Origin: Nostoc sp. LEGE 06077
GTDB lineage: Bacteria; Cyanobacteriota; Cyanobacteriia; Cyanobacteriales; Nostocaceae
DNA: 64,000 nucleotides
Reading direction: 5' to 3'
NCBI RefSeq assembly: GCF_015207705.1
Contig: NZ_JADEWI010000019.1
Coordinates: 39,866 to 103,865 of the forward strand
Shown here: in pieces, positions 54,687-64,000 of the stretch
Position numbering within the stretch: the stretch's first letter is position 1
Layout of the letters: every line of letters begins with the position of its first letter
Notes under the pieces: generated by a model
The model's input: only the letters and a program-made list of their open reading frames with translations
Databases searched by the model: none
Told to the model about the DNA's origin: nothing
Translations under genes and position numbers: made by a program

Positions 54687-56078
54687 ATGGTAAATCGACG
54701 AATTGCAGAAATATTGCGAAGTGGTCAACCTGATGAGTCTCTTGTAGTTCAAGGCTGGGTAAGAACAAAGCGTGACTTGAAAGGATTTGCTTTTATTGAA
54801 GTCAATGACGGTTCATCACTAGCGAATTTGCAAGTTGTCATCAATCAGAATTTGCCAGACTTTGAGGCGATTTTGAAAAAACTGAATACAGGTGCGTCAG
54901 TTGAAGTTAACGGCGTACTGGTGGCTTCCCAAGGGAAGGGACAGCGCATTGAATTAAAAGCCGAGGCGGTGAAAGTCTACGGTGAAGCTGATCCCGAAAC
55001 ATATCCTTTGCAAAAGAAACGCCACTCTTTTGAATTTTTGCGTACTATTGGACATTTGCGATCGCGTACAAATTCCTTTGGTGCAGTGTTCCGCGTCAGG
55101 AATGCTTGTTCGACAGCCATTCACCAATTCTTCCAAGAACGGGGCTTTTTGTGGGTACACACCCCCATTATCACCGCCAGTGATTGCGAAGGTGCAGGTG
55201 AACTATTTAGCGTTACCAATTTAGATCTCAAAAATGTTCCGCGAACTGACAACCAAGCTGTAGATTATAGCCAAGACTTTTTTGCTAAACCCACATACTT
55301 AACAGTTAGTGGACAGTTAGAAGCTGAAGTCATGGCGATGGCTTTTTCTAATGTCTATACCTTCGGCCCCACATTCCGTGCCGAAAATTCTAACACCTCT
55401 CGTCACCTCGCAGAATTTTGGATGGTTGAGCCAGAAATGGCATTTTGCGATTTAGAAGGTGACATGGATTTAGCTGAAGCATTTCTCAAACATATTTTTA
55501 ATTATGTGTTAGAAAAATGCCCCGAAGATATGGAATTTTTCAATGAGCGTATTGATAAGACTGTTTTAGCAACAGCCGAGAATATAATTAACAATCAATT
55601 TGAACGTCTGACTTATACAGATGCCATCAAGTTATTAGAAAAAGCTGATGTTAAATTCGATTATCCTGTGAGTTGGGGTTTAGATTTACAATCAGAACAT
55701 GAGCGTTATCTGGCAGAACAACTATTTAAAAAGCCAGTAATTGTTACCGATTATCCCGCGCAGATTAAAGCATTTTATATGCGGTTAAACGAAGATGAAA
55801 AAACCGTCCGCGCAATGGATATTCTTGCACCCAAAATTGGGGAAATTATCGGCGGTTCTCAAAGAGAAGAACGTTTAGATGTGCTAGAACGGCGAATAAT
55901 AGCGCAAGATATGAAACCCGAAGATTTATGGTGGTATTTAGACTTACGGCGGTTTGGCACTGTTCCTCATGCTGGCTTTGGTTTGGGTTTTGAAAGACTT
56001 GTGCAATTCATGACTGGAATGGGGAATATTCGTGATGTCATACCATTCCCGCGTACACCACAAAATGCTGAGTTTTAA
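54687..56078 (+). CDS. asnS: Asparaginyl-tRNA synthetase
   Basis: 463 residues, ATG at 54687. Anticodon-binding OB fold at the N-terminus ([20 protein letters not shown]). Class II motifs: motif 1 around [17 protein letters not shown], motif 2 [20 protein letters not shown] (about 226-245) and motif 3 [17 protein letters not shown] (about 431-447). The absence of aspartate-type insertions and the [11 protein letters not shown] signature point to Asn rather than Asp. It charges tRNA-Asn with asparagine. Full length, overlapped in expression with the coiled-coil gene upstream. Confidence 0.97.
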   Translation: MVNRRIAEILRSGQPDESLVVQGWVRTKRDLKGFAFIEVNDGSSLANLQVVINQNLPDFEAILKKLNTGASVEVNGVLVASQGKGQRIELKAEAVKVYGEADPETYPLQKKRHSFEFLRTIGHLRSRTNSFGAVFRVRNACSTAIHQFFQERGFLWVHTPIITASDCEGAGELFSVTNLDLKNVPRTDNQAVDYSQDFFAKPTYLTVSGQLEAEVMAMAFSNVYTFGPTFRAENSNTSRHLAEFWMVEPEMAFCDLEGDMDLAEAFLKHIFNYVLEKCPEDMEFFNERIDKTVLATAENIINNQFERLTYTDAIKLLEKADVKFDYPVSWGLDLQSEHERYLAEQLFKKPVIVTDYPAQIKAFYMRLNEDEKTVRAMDILAPKIGEIIGGSQREERLDVLERRIIAQDMKPEDLWWYLDLRRFGTVPHAGFGLGFERLVQFMTGMGNIRDVIPFPRTPQNAEF

Positions 56079-56234
56079 TCGGGAATAAAAAACAGGGTGT
56101 AGGTGCAAAATGAAGTCAAAAGTTAAAAGTTAAAAATTCTCTTACTTTTGAATTTTGACTTCTCCGTAGAAATGTAGGTATTTAAAACCCTCACACCCCT
56201 TTTTATCACCTGTAACCTATAACCTATAACCTTC

Positions 56235-56978
56235 TTAACTACAATTAATAGCCGTAGCCGAGTTTACCTTTGTTAAATCACCAGTAAATACGGCTGTGTA
56301 TTTATAAGGTGATGAACCAGTGCAAGTCATGGAATTTTTATCAGCACGCCGTGGACTCCACCATGAATCTGCAAGTACTTTTAAAGTTGTGCCATTCCAC
56401 GATAAGTTAGTGATAGCTAAAGAGTTAGTTTTACCATCATTAGGCTTTTTAGCAGTGACAAATGTGGCAGCAGAAACACTACCATTAGTAGGATTAATCT
56501 TGGCGATAACGGCTACTTTTGCACCACCACCGTTACCATAAGAAGACAGCCAACCGTTCTTAGCAAAGCGACGAAAATCGTTACCAGTCTGGCTACCGGT
56601 TGAAGAAAAAACGCCATACAAAACGTTTCCGCCATCCCATAACAATCCGTAACCTCTACCATCATCAATGGTCGTTTCATAGTCACTGCGACACCATTTT
56701 TTCACACCGTTATCAAAGCGAATAATCCGAGGATCTTGGTTCTGGGATGAAACTTGCTGATAACCAATGTAGATAGTTTTTCCGCCAATAGATATCTTCG
56801 GCCCGTTTTTCGCTTTGATGCTTGTTTCACTGTCATTGCAGGTAAATGCTACACTTTTAGCGAAAGATGTCTTTATACTAGTTTGGGCAACAGCGTTAGG
56901 AATTACTATATCAATACCTAACGCTGCTAATAAACATAAAAATGCTAGAGATTTGGGAAATTGGTGGCGATTAATCAT
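56235..56978 (-). CDS. Secreted hypothetical protein
   Basis: 247 residues from the ATG at 56978; a longer frame from 57041 would place 21 residues before the signal peptide and is unlikely. Signal peptide: SLAFLCLLAALGIDIVIPNA with cleavage after AVAQ. The mature part is beta-rich with Gly/Ser/Asn turns (KISIGGKTIYIGYQQVSS, WCRSDYETTIDDGRGYGLLW, FSSTGSQTGNDFRRFAKNGW) and Cys in CNDSE, WCRSD, MTCTG and the final INCS, likely paired. Looks like a secreted beta-propeller or lectin-like fold; no family recognised. Confidence 0.7.
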   Translation of the reverse strand: MINRHQFPKSLAFLCLLAALGIDIVIPNAVAQTSIKTSFAKSVAFTCNDSETSIKAKNGPKISIGGKTIYIGYQQVSSQNQDPRIIRFDNGVKKWCRSDYETTIDDGRGYGLLWDGGNVLYGVFSSTGSQTGNDFRRFAKNGWLSSYGNGGGAKVAVIAKINPTNGSVSAATFVTAKKPNDGKTNSLAITNLSWNGTTLKVLADSWWSPRRADKNSMTCTGSSPYKYTAVFTGDLTKVNSATAINCS

Positions 56979-57049
56979 GAGTTGGAAGTAGGGAACCCTG
57001 TAAAAAAAGACACCATAACATAAAAATTTCCTCAGCGCCAATCTAATTA

Positions 57050-58726
57050 TTAATCTGACTGGGAAATGAATATCTTGGCGCTATAGCCTGGGATATTAGT
57101 TAATAAACCATCTTCACTAAATTTGACTTGACAGTTATCAAACCAATCACACCAAGATTCTGTCATTGGAAAATCTGCAAAGCAATAATCAATGAGATGT
57201 TGATCAGAAAAGTTAATGACTACAGCAACTTGAGAACCTTGCTGATGGGAACGAATATATGCTAAGACTTTAGCCTCTTTATTGGTGTGGAAAAACTCAA
57301 TATTGTTGCTTTGCAAAGCTGGAGTTTGCTGACGTAAAGCGATAAGTTTTTGGTAATGCTGGAATAACTCATTATTTTGGTCATTTGCGAGTAAAGACCA
57401 ATTAATCTTATTAGGTTGAGTGACGCTTTCACTTTTTTGTTGATATTCACCGAATTCATCTCCCATCCATAGCATTGGTACACCCATTGCTGTCATGAGG
57501 ATGGTGGCTGCTAATTTAGCTCTGGTAAATGCTGCTTGATCAAAAATACCGCGATCACCTAATTCTTTCAACAGATGTTCACGATCATGGGTGGCTAAAT
57601 AATTAATGACATTTGTGTTATTAACATAACCTTGCTTTCTCGGATCTAACACCGATATTACTTCTTCTAATGCAACTTTTTCTCCACAAATTAGGGGAAT
57701 AATAAAATAGTGGAAACTCTCATGCCAACAAGCATCTAATGGCCCATCTGGTTGCACTACAGTGCTAGTATCGGGAATATGTTCGGCAATGTTATAAAAC
57801 TGCTTTGGTGCGGCACTTTGTTTTGCTATTTGCGCCAACCATTCTAAAAATTCAAAGTTAGCTAATTGGCGCACAGCATCAAACCGAATACCATCAATGT
57901 GATATTCCTCAATCCAAAATTTGACTACATCACCGATATATTTCCAAGCAGGTTTGATATTTAATTTTTCATCATAATTATTATAGTTAAACTCTGGCCC
58001 CCAATAATTGTCAGGGTCTTCAGGATAGTGTTTATGTTCGTAATACCAATAATTTCTGTCAATTAGCATTAACGGACATTCTTCATCTGTGTGATTATAA
58101 ATTCCATCCAGAAAAACCCGAATGCCTCTACTATGACATTCATCAATAAACTGCTTTAATTCTGCTGTAGTTCCATAGCTAGATTCTGTAGCGAAGAAAT
58201 GGCGAACTTTATAACCCCAATTATAATCACCTGGATATTCATTTACGGGCATTAATTCAATAGCGTTGATGCCTAATTCACAAAGATGATCTAGTTTGGC
58301 GATCGCTCCTAAATATTTACCTCGTTTATCAGGCTCAACTTCATCCCCAGTAAAATCGGCAATGTGCAATTCATATATGACTAATTCCTCATTCTGCGAC
58401 AGAGGATTATCATCATACTGCCAAATATATGTATCAACAATTCGTTCACCATTTTTAATCTGAATTACACCATATTCTCTGGCTTCATCAATATCTGTGG
58501 CATAGGGATCAATCACATCTACCCATTCATTCATCTCAAACTGCGGACTTTTTGTTTGCACCCGAAATTTATATGAATAAATGTCATCTTCTAATGGTAT
58601 CTGAGTCTGGAAATAACCATTTTCAGTTTTTTCTAATGGGATATCTTGCCAGTCAGAAAAAGAACCAATTAAAGTTGCCTGTTCATTCCGGGGAGCAAAT
58701 AATCTAAATTCAATTAAGTTTGCCAT
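57050..58726 (-). CDS. GH13 alpha-amylase-family enzyme with N-terminal CBM48-like domain
   Basis: 558 residues from the ATG at 58726 (an upstream ATG at 58750 adds 8 residues outside the conserved start). Residues 1-100 are an E-set/CBM48-like module (FRLFAPRNEQATLIGSFSDW). The barrel follows: IYELHIADFTG, GINAIELMPVNEYPGDYNWG, VFLDGIYNHTDEE, nucleophile Asp in DGIRFDAVRQLA, acid Glu in FYNIAEHIPD and third Asp in YLATHDREHL. This layout is that of branching-enzyme/maltooligosyl-trehalose-type GH13 proteins acting on alpha-glucans such as glycogen. Exact activity cannot be fixed. Cytoplasmic, single gene. Confidence 0.87.
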   Translation of the reverse strand: MANLIEFRLFAPRNEQATLIGSFSDWQDIPLEKTENGYFQTQIPLEDDIYSYKFRVQTKSPQFEMNEWVDVIDPYATDIDEAREYGVIQIKNGERIVDTYIWQYDDNPLSQNEELVIYELHIADFTGDEVEPDKRGKYLGAIAKLDHLCELGINAIELMPVNEYPGDYNWGYKVRHFFATESSYGTTAELKQFIDECHSRGIRVFLDGIYNHTDEECPLMLIDRNYWYYEHKHYPEDPDNYWGPEFNYNNYDEKLNIKPAWKYIGDVVKFWIEEYHIDGIRFDAVRQLANFEFLEWLAQIAKQSAAPKQFYNIAEHIPDTSTVVQPDGPLDACWHESFHYFIIPLICGEKVALEEVISVLDPRKQGYVNNTNVINYLATHDREHLLKELGDRGIFDQAAFTRAKLAATILMTAMGVPMLWMGDEFGEYQQKSESVTQPNKINWSLLANDQNNELFQHYQKLIALRQQTPALQSNNIEFFHTNKEAKVLAYIRSHQQGSQVAVVINFSDQHLIDYCFADFPMTESWCDWFDNCQVKFSEDGLLTNIPGYSAKIFISQSD

Positions 58727-59409
58727 TCTAATGAGATATATACTTGCCAAAATAATGTTTTTTAATTCTGGACTTTAGCAGCCATAAAAACTTCTTTCGG
58801 AAGTTATAAGAAATAACGATGAATCAACAAGCTTAATTTCCGAAGATAGAGATAAGTAGGTAGACATAATCATTTAGAAGACGCATTTCGACTTCACTCA
58901 ATTCTTAGAACACCAATTCAGTAATCCTGGAAGAACCTCTCCCCCGTCCCCTCTGTCTTGAAAAGTTTTGCGCCGGGAAACCCGGACGCGCAAACTTTTC
59001 GCTCCGAGTCGGAGAGGGGAGTTAAGCTACCCCTTCCCTACTAGGGAAGGGGGCTGGGGGGTTAGGTTTTTGATTAGTGAATCGATGCTTTAGTCGCCTG
59101 ACTATAGAACTTACGCACAAAGATGGTCTGTGAAGATTGGGTGTAGGGGTGAAAGGGTATAAGGGTGTAAGGATTTGAGATACCTAAACCCCTATAAACT
59201 TGTTAAAACCCTTGATTTTTCGTTTTTCTGCGGATACTTTCTAGCCGCGCGTTACAAGCCTAAATCCTCTCACAGCGGTAAAATACCCCAAGGAAGGCTC
59301 TTGACTAGGAAAATTTTCACATTTTCACATTAATGCTATAACTCCGTAACAAAAGTGTAATAAACGCTGTCTACATTAGTAATAGATTCAAATAACTTTT
59401 CAGACAGCA
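58727..59409. repeat. 683-bp intergenic region full of repeat hairpins
   Basis: Divergent spacer before the Deg protease. Hairpin 58960-59000: GAAAAGTTTTGCG and CGCAAACTTTTC flank CCGGG-AAA-CCCGG. C-rich hairpin 59030-59052: CCCCTTCCCT/AGGGAAGGGG. Dispersed repeat copy C starts at 59107 (GAACTTACGCACAAAGATGG) and carries GATTGGGTGTAGGGGTG. The last 150 bases are AT-rich and should hold the protease promoter. No gene. Confidence 0.65.
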
Positions 59410-60660
59410 ATGCAAAATCAAATACCAGACGGAAATAACCCATTAAATAGCAATTTAGATACCAAATACCGCAAACAAGCGTCTTGGAAGAAAGCAGCAG
59501 CTTCCTTATCGCTAGTGTTGTTAGGATCTGGTATGACCTTGACAGGTGGTTATCTTGCTAACCATAAGTCGCAGGTGTCGGAAAGTGCATCGAATTTAGC
59601 ATTGAGTCGCGTTAATGCTGCACCACCAATTGTGGCTGGTACAGATCCTAATTTTGTCACTCAGGTAGTACAGAAGGTAGGGCCAGCAGTCGTGCGGATT
59701 AATTCTTCCCGCACCGTGAAAACACAATTACCAGATGAGTTCAACGACCCACTTTTACGCCGCTTTTTTGGGTCGCAACTACCAGAAAGCCAAGAAAGAG
59801 TAGAGCGTGGTACTGGTTCTGGGTTTATTATCAGTGGTGATGGTCGAATCCTTACCAATGCTCACGTTGTTGATGGTGCTGATACAGTGACAGTCATCCT
59901 CAAAGATGGGCGGAGTTTTCAAGGTAAGGTTTTAGGAAAAGACGAATTAACTGATGTTGCGGTTGTCAAAATCCAAGCCGACAATTTACCAACAGTCACA
60001 GTGGGTAACTCCGAGCAATTGCAACCCGGAGAATGGGCGATCGCGATCGGTAATCCTTTAGGCTTAGATAATACAGTAACTACAGGCATCATCAGCGCTA
60101 CTGGACGCAGTAGTAACCAAATTGGCGCACCTGATAAACGTGTAGATTTTATTCAAACTGATGCAGCAATTAATCCTGGTAACTCTGGCGGGCCACTACT
60201 CAACGCCCGTGGTGAAGTAATTGCGATGAATACAGCTATTATTCAAGGAGCGCAAGGTATAGGCTTTGCTATTCCTATCGCTACAGCGCAACGTATTGCT
60301 AATCAACTGATATCTACAGGTAAAGTCGAGCATCCTTATCTGGGAATACAGATGATTGGGTTAACACCACAACTAAAACAAACTATTAATTCTGATCCTA
60401 ATAGTGGTTTGAGTATTGATGAAGATAAAGGTGTCTTAGTTGTGAAAGTTATGCCTAATTCACCAGCAGCCAAAGCCGGACTACGTGCAGGTGACGTTAT
60501 TCAACAACTCAACGGTAACGCTGTTACAGATGCAGGTAGTGTGCAGAAGGCAGTTGATAGCAGCCAAATTGGCGGAGATTTGCGCTTAGAGTTACGCCGT
60601 AATGGACAAACCTTGAATTTATCTGTGCGTCCTGGTGCTTTTCCTACTCAGGTGCAATGA
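59410..60660 (+). CDS. Deg/HtrA-family serine protease with PDZ domain
   Basis: 416 residues, ATG at 59410. An N-terminal hydrophobic stretch ([19 protein letters not shown], about 32-50) is a signal or anchor. Catalytic triad: His in [12 protein letters not shown] (about 153), Asp in [12 protein letters not shown] (about 183), Ser in [14 protein letters not shown] (about 262). One PDZ domain follows ([32 protein letters not shown], about 315-410). Cyanobacteria carry HhoA, HhoB and HtrA paralogues and I cannot say which this is. Periplasmic protein quality control. Single gene, full length. Confidence 0.95.
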   Translation: MQNQIPDGNNPLNSNLDTKYRKQASWKKAAASLSLVLLGSGMTLTGGYLANHKSQVSESASNLALSRVNAAPPIVAGTDPNFVTQVVQKVGPAVVRINSSRTVKTQLPDEFNDPLLRRFFGSQLPESQERVERGTGSGFIISGDGRILTNAHVVDGADTVTVILKDGRSFQGKVLGKDELTDVAVVKIQADNLPTVTVGNSEQLQPGEWAIAIGNPLGLDNTVTTGIISATGRSSNQIGAPDKRVDFIQTDAAINPGNSGGPLLNARGEVIAMNTAIIQGAQGIGFAIPIATAQRIANQLISTGKVEHPYLGIQMIGLTPQLKQTINSDPNSGLSIDEDKGVLVVKVMPNSPAAKAGLRAGDVIQQLNGNAVTDAGSVQKAVDSSQIGGDLRLELRRNGQTLNLSVRPGAFPTQVQ

Positions 60661-60661
60661 T

Positions 60662-60703
60662 GAGTGCTGGTAGCGGTAGCGGGGCGTTTAGCCCGTGCTG
60701 AGT
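60662..60703 (+). repeat. 42-nt dispersed repeat, second copy
   Basis: Same as 54161-54202 apart from one base, same orientation. It begins just after the protease stop codon (TGA at 60658-60660) and could influence the mRNA end. Confidence 0.85.
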
Positions 60704-60739
60704 ATATCTTCAATATCAAGGGTTTGGGGCAGTTAGTAG

Positions 60740-60826
60740 GACTTTCAAGATGGTAGGGGCGTAGGCTGCGCTTATGCTCCTACACCCTTACACCCATTCT
60801 TCACAGATAATCTTTGTGCGTTAGTC
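60740..60826. repeat. Dispersed repeat, copy D
   Basis: Ends CACAGATAATCTTTGTGCG then TTAGTCC, matching the right end of copy A (CACAGA, TGCGTAAGTCC), and contains CTACACCCTTACACCC. It fills the gap between the protease and the converging permease gene. Confidence 0.55.
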
Positions 60827-60833
60827 CTGATAA

Positions 60834-61205
60834 TTATCGGAAGAACAAATATCTTCCACCTATCAGCAATAAAAAGATGCCATATAACTTCTTCATGGTT
60901 TCACTGCTAATAAATGGTTGATTGGCAAATAATGCACCAAAAAGGTTGCCGACTACTAAACCAAGCGCAATCATGACTGCATATTTAATGTTGATGTTGC
61001 CGCTACGATGGTAAACTGCTGCGCCTAAAATCCCAATAGGTAAAATTTGGGCGGCGATGGATGTACCAGTGGCAAATTTTTGATCCATTCCTACCAAAAG
61101 TACCATTGCTGGAACCATAATTGCACCGCCACCAATACCAAACATCCCACCAGCAACGCCAGCAGCTAGACCGATGAGCAGCATTTGTACAAGAATATTA
61201 GACAT
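60834..61205 (-). CDS. Short TauE/SafE-family permease
   Basis: 123 residues, ATG at 61205. The N-terminal GLAAGVAGGMFGIGGGAIMV (about 12-31) is the glycine-rich signature of the TauE/SafE (sulfite exporter) family, and TGTSIAAQILPIGILGAAVY follows. About four TM helices, half the usual 240-270 residues; such half-size forms are common, and since it has a clean start and stop it is likely functional, perhaps as a dimer. It may export a small organic or sulfur anion; the substrate is unknown. It precedes the repeat and lies 24 bases downstream of the acetamidase gene. Confidence 0.88.
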   Translation of the reverse strand: MSNILVQMLLIGLAAGVAGGMFGIGGGAIMVPAMVLLVGMDQKFATGTSIAAQILPIGILGAAVYHRSGNINIKYAVMIALGLVVGNLFGALFANQPFISSETMKKLYGIFLLLIGGRYLFFR

Positions 61206-61229
61206 ACAAAGTATTTGTTTTGTGTGGAA

Positions 61230-62195
61230 TCACAAACTAATTTTATGTGACAAGATTGATTTGGGTAACATTCCGTGAACACCTTTTTGGGGACTATTCA
61301 CAACTTGGGTGATGCGAAAATTCACGGCTAAACTACATAAAATATATGCATCTTCTGCTGATAAATTGGCAAAATGTTTTAAAAAATCAATCATATTGAT
61401 TAAAGCTTGTTCTAGGGCTGCATCTAAAGTTTGAGCAAAGCCCATTGTGATGATGTCTGTGGGGGTTTCGGCTATGGGTGTGGTGAGTGATAAATCTTTG
61501 CGAAGTTTGAGGGAGATTTTACCGTTCATGGAAGTCTCAATGGCGGTAACATTTACTTCCCCATCGCCTTGGGCGGAATGTCCATCACCCAGAGAAAATA
61601 ATGCCCCTGACAGGTAAATGGGCAAAAATATCCGAGAACCTGCTTGGAGTTCGCGGTTATCGATGTTACCGCCGTAATCACCAGGGGGAATAGAATTGCG
61701 ATCGCTTGCAGGAGTCGCCACACCAAGAATACCAAAAAATGGTTTGAGGGGAATTTTAATCCCACTATTGGCGGGAAATTCGGCGATATTATTAGCTAAA
61801 TCTAAGGGAATAAATCTCAATGCAGGTTGGGTAAACTGCTCTGGTAAAGCTCCCCAACCTGGACGAATAGCGTTAAACCCAACTGGTAAACGAGGTGCGA
61901 TCGCTTCTAATCTTACCTCTAATACATCTCCTGGTTCAGCATCGCGCACATAAATCGGCCCTGTGAGTAAATGCGGCCCCCCAGCAATTTTCCGTTCGGG
62001 TGGTAGATTTTGGCAGATATCCACAAACTCTGGGGTGAGAAACTCTGGCGGTGCTTTGTCGTAAATGTAGTAACCTGTGAAGGTTTCCACATCAATGGTG
62101 TCGCCAGAATCAATCGTCAGTGCTGGTGCTAATAAATGGGAGAAGCCACCAAGATGCACTGTTTCTTTGGTGGCTTTTAAGATGTGGTGGGTCAT
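61230..62195 (-). CDS. Acetamidase/formamidase-family protein
   Basis: 321 residues from the ATG at 62195 (MTHHILKATKETVHLGGFSH); an in-frame ATG at 62213 is 6 residues upstream and less likely. Family landmarks: VDVETFTGYYIYD-like early motif after SGDTIDVE, HLLTGPIYVRDAEPGDVLEV (about 82-101), and LFSLGDGHSAQGDGEVNVTA (about 200-219). It should hydrolyse short amides such as formamide or acetamide to ammonia and acid, providing nitrogen. Soluble. The permease gene follows 24 bases downstream on the same strand, so an uptake/export link is plausible but unproven. Confidence 0.92.
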   Translation of the reverse strand: MTHHILKATKETVHLGGFSHLLAPALTIDSGDTIDVETFTGYYIYDKAPPEFLTPEFVDICQNLPPERKIAGGPHLLTGPIYVRDAEPGDVLEVRLEAIAPRLPVGFNAIRPGWGALPEQFTQPALRFIPLDLANNIAEFPANSGIKIPLKPFFGILGVATPASDRNSIPPGDYGGNIDNRELQAGSRIFLPIYLSGALFSLGDGHSAQGDGEVNVTAIETSMNGKISLKLRKDLSLTTPIAETPTDIITMGFAQTLDAALEQALINMIDFLKHFANLSAEDAYILCSLAVNFRITQVVNSPQKGVHGMLPKSILSHKISL

Positions 62196-62552
62196 TACCG
62201 CGATTCTGTGCAAGATTATTGCTTAGAATAGCGGATTAGCTGTGGTAAATCTTGATGTAATATCGAAATACCTGACTTTTGAGAACAGTCGGATATATCG
62301 ACAGCGTAAGACAAAATTTCGCAAAATGCGCGGATGGGTAGGTGTAGAAAATCGCCTTTGCTCAACAATGGCTGGATTCCTTTAAGGACAAGCTTTTAGA
62401 GAAAATTTTAATTGAAATTATCCGCGCACCTTACACAGTCTATATTTCAGCTATTTCATGTAAATCAACTGACATTTCACTATGTTAGAATTAACCCATC
62501 CGCGAAACCGCACCTTGAAAACTAAATACAGTAAGCTTTTCCGGCTCCCGCT
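62196..62552 (+). promoter_or_regulatory. CRISPR leader region
   Basis: The gap between the acetamidase start and the first repeat is AT-rich, as expected for a leader. Inverted pieces GCGGATGGGT (62330-62339) and ACCCATCCGC (62494-62503) occur in it. The last 50 bases (ACCGCACCTTGAAAACTAAA and on) directly precede repeat 1. Orientation is deduced from the ATTGAAAC end of each repeat, typical of the crRNA 5' handle, so transcription should run rightward. Confidence 0.6.
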
Positions 62553-64000
62553 ATTGCAATTCAAACTAATCCCTATTAGGGATTGAAACAGTCGGCAGTA
62601 TCGGAGGATTTTTTGCGCTTTTGGATTGCAATTCAAACTAATCCCTATTAGGGATTGAAACTTCATACTCTATCTGAGGTATTGATAGATTTTGATTGCA
62701 ATTCAAACTAATCCCTATTAGGGATTGAAACAAAAGCTATTGGGCATAGAGAAAATGAAAAATAATTGCAATTCAAACTAATCCCTATTAGGGATTGAAA
62801 CTCGCAGTATTAATTACGAACTACGAATTACACTAAATTGCAATTCAAACTAATCCCTATTAGGGATTGAAACTTTCACAATACCAAAGGCACAAACTTG
62901 CAGGGGCAAAAAATTGCAATTCAAACTAATCCCTATTAGGGATTGAAACCAGCGATCGCTTGATCATCGCCCTTGGTCTTGGATTGCAATTCAAACTAAT
63001 CCCTATTAGGGATTGAAACGAGGATTTGGAAAAACGATAGTTACTAGTATAAGGAGATTGCAATTCAAACTAATCCCTATTAGGGATTGAAACATCTTCC
63101 TCATGTTGCCAGCTAGGACTGTACGTCATTATTGCAATTCAAACTAATCCCTATTAGGGATTGAAACCTATTGGCAGGCATTCCTTGTGCAGAATCCAGC
63201 TTGCTGGCATTGCAATTCAAACTAATCCCTATTAGGGATTGAAACGTTGAATTCCAACTCAATTCCAAACTCAATCCCCGCAGATTGCAATTCAAACTAA
63301 TCCCTATTAGGGATTGAAACTGCTGATAGTGTGGCGATCGCATACTACTTCCAGCCCTGAAATTGCAATTCAAACTAATCCCTATTAGGGATTGAAACAA
63401 ATTAATCGATTCATATTTTTGGTATGTATTCACTGATTGCAATTCAAACTAATCCCTATTAGGGATTGAAACCAGCATCTATTGAAAGAATAATAGAAAG
63501 TGACCCTGTTCATTGCAATTCAAACTAATCCCTATTAGGGATTGAAACGGAATATTTTGGCGGTGGGACACACCGTTGCAGTCTGTGGAGATTGCAATTC
63601 AAACTAATCCCTATTAGGGATTGAAACCATGAAACCAGTAATATTTTCGACATTGTAAAGGCGATTGCAATTCAAACTAATCCCTATTAGGGATTGAAAC
63701 CTGCGAAAAACGTTGAGGTCGTTCAACGTCAAATATTGCAATTCAAACTAATCCCTATTAGGGATTGAAACATGATTTTTTATCGGGGTCAACGGTGAAT
63801 TTGTAATTGCAATTCAAACTAATCCCTATTAGGGATTGAAACAAGTTTGACACTCAAATAAGCGCCAATTTGTGCATTGCAATTCAAACTAATCCCTATT
63901 AGGGATTGAAACAATTAGTATTTTTCAATAACTCAAATCATGCTAAATTGCAATTCAAACTAATCCCTATTAGGGATTGAAACGAGCGGCGGCGGTGGGG
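62553..64000 (+). CRISPR. CRISPR array, 20 repeats of 37 nt, continuing past the window
   Basis: Twenty identical 37-nt repeats (start ATTGCAATTC, centre AATCCCTATTAGGGATT, end TTGAAAC) begin at 62553, 62625, 62695, 62765, 62837, 62913, 62983, 63057, 63131, 63209, 63284, 63362, 63436, 63512, 63591, 63664, 63735, 63806, 63876 and 63947. Nineteen complete spacers are 33-42 nt; the twentieth is cut at 64000. The centre is an 8-bp palindrome around one base, giving the crRNA hairpin, and the last 8 bases ATTGAAAC fit the usual 5' handle. Variable spacer length and the repeat style fit type I-D or III systems. No degenerate repeat is seen, so the old end lies to the right. No cas gene in the window. 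Confidence 0.99.

Noticed and set aside
62451..63442. Minus-strand ORFs across the CRISPR array with a repeated short peptide
   Set aside because: The repeated peptide is only the translation of the 37-nt repeats; spacer lengths break the register.
1..64000. tRNA or rRNA genes
   Set aside because: No T-loop GGTTCGAATC-type sequence with matching acceptor stem and no rRNA-like stretch was noticed by eye; a covariance search would be needed to be sure.

Overview
The window comes from a cyanobacterium, most likely a filamentous nostocalean (Nostoc/Anabaena/Calothrix/Tolypothrix type). The evidence is dense HIP1 octamers (GCGATCGC), an allophycocyanin-B gene (apcD), a stand-alone Mo-dependent nitrogenase C-terminal-domain gene, heptamer tandem repeats and small dispersed repeats in many intergenic gaps, orthocaspase-like proteins and a nostocalean-looking CRISPR repeat. 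No rRNA or tRNA gene was recognised.

Layout. 1-4.7 kb: left-truncated SGNH hydrolase, serine esterase, amidohydrolase and an FMN-dependent (NtaA/SnaA/DszA-type) monooxygenase, all on the minus strand. 5.7-19.9 kb: a probable exopolysaccharide region with a putative outer-membrane beta-barrel protein, a one-domain DUF3131 protein, a two-domain DUF3131 protein, a cellulose-synthase-like GT2 enzyme and a PIG-L deacetylase. It is interrupted by a Cache-HAMP sensor kinase, an IS5-family insertion sequence sitting in an already decayed small gene, and a cold-shock-domain/putative nuclease fusion. 19.95-26.8 kb: a partner-switching module (STAS protein, REC-PP2C phosphatase, HATPase anti-sigma-type kinase) followed by a very large GAF-CHASE3-PAS-GAF-GAF hybrid kinase. 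It lies next to the polysaccharide genes and could control them.

27-33 kb: a pair of M16 peptidases (one catalytic, one without the zinc motif), a VapBC-type toxin-antitoxin pair, and a 750-residue stand-alone reverse transcriptase with a long helical C-terminal part. The last is the best candidate for a poorly described (probably anti-phage) system. 33-50.8 kb is largely housekeeping: uvrA, Mo-nitrogenase C-domain gene, a caspase-fold protein whose catalytic His and Cys are replaced by Tyr and Asn, rpmF, sulfite-oxidase-like enzyme, aldehyde dehydrogenase, REC-histidine kinase, purF and purL, apcD, rlmD. A plus-strand terminator between purL and apcD has no plus-strand gene to serve and suggests a small RNA.

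51-62 kb: another HATPase anti-sigma-type protein, a PD-(D/E)XK-like hypothetical, a peptidoglycan-binding-domain protein, asnS with two small conserved neighbours, a secreted hypothetical, a GH13 enzyme, a Deg/HtrA protease, a short TauE/SafE permease and an acetamidase/formamidase. 62.55-64 kb: a CRISPR array of 20 identical 37-nt repeats that runs off the right end, with its leader on the left. No cas gene is visible in the window.

Throughout, intergenic DNA is rich in hairpins and dispersed repeats. The most informative is a 24-nt element that interrupts a HIP1 site: removing it restores both the HIP1 octamer and the reading frame.
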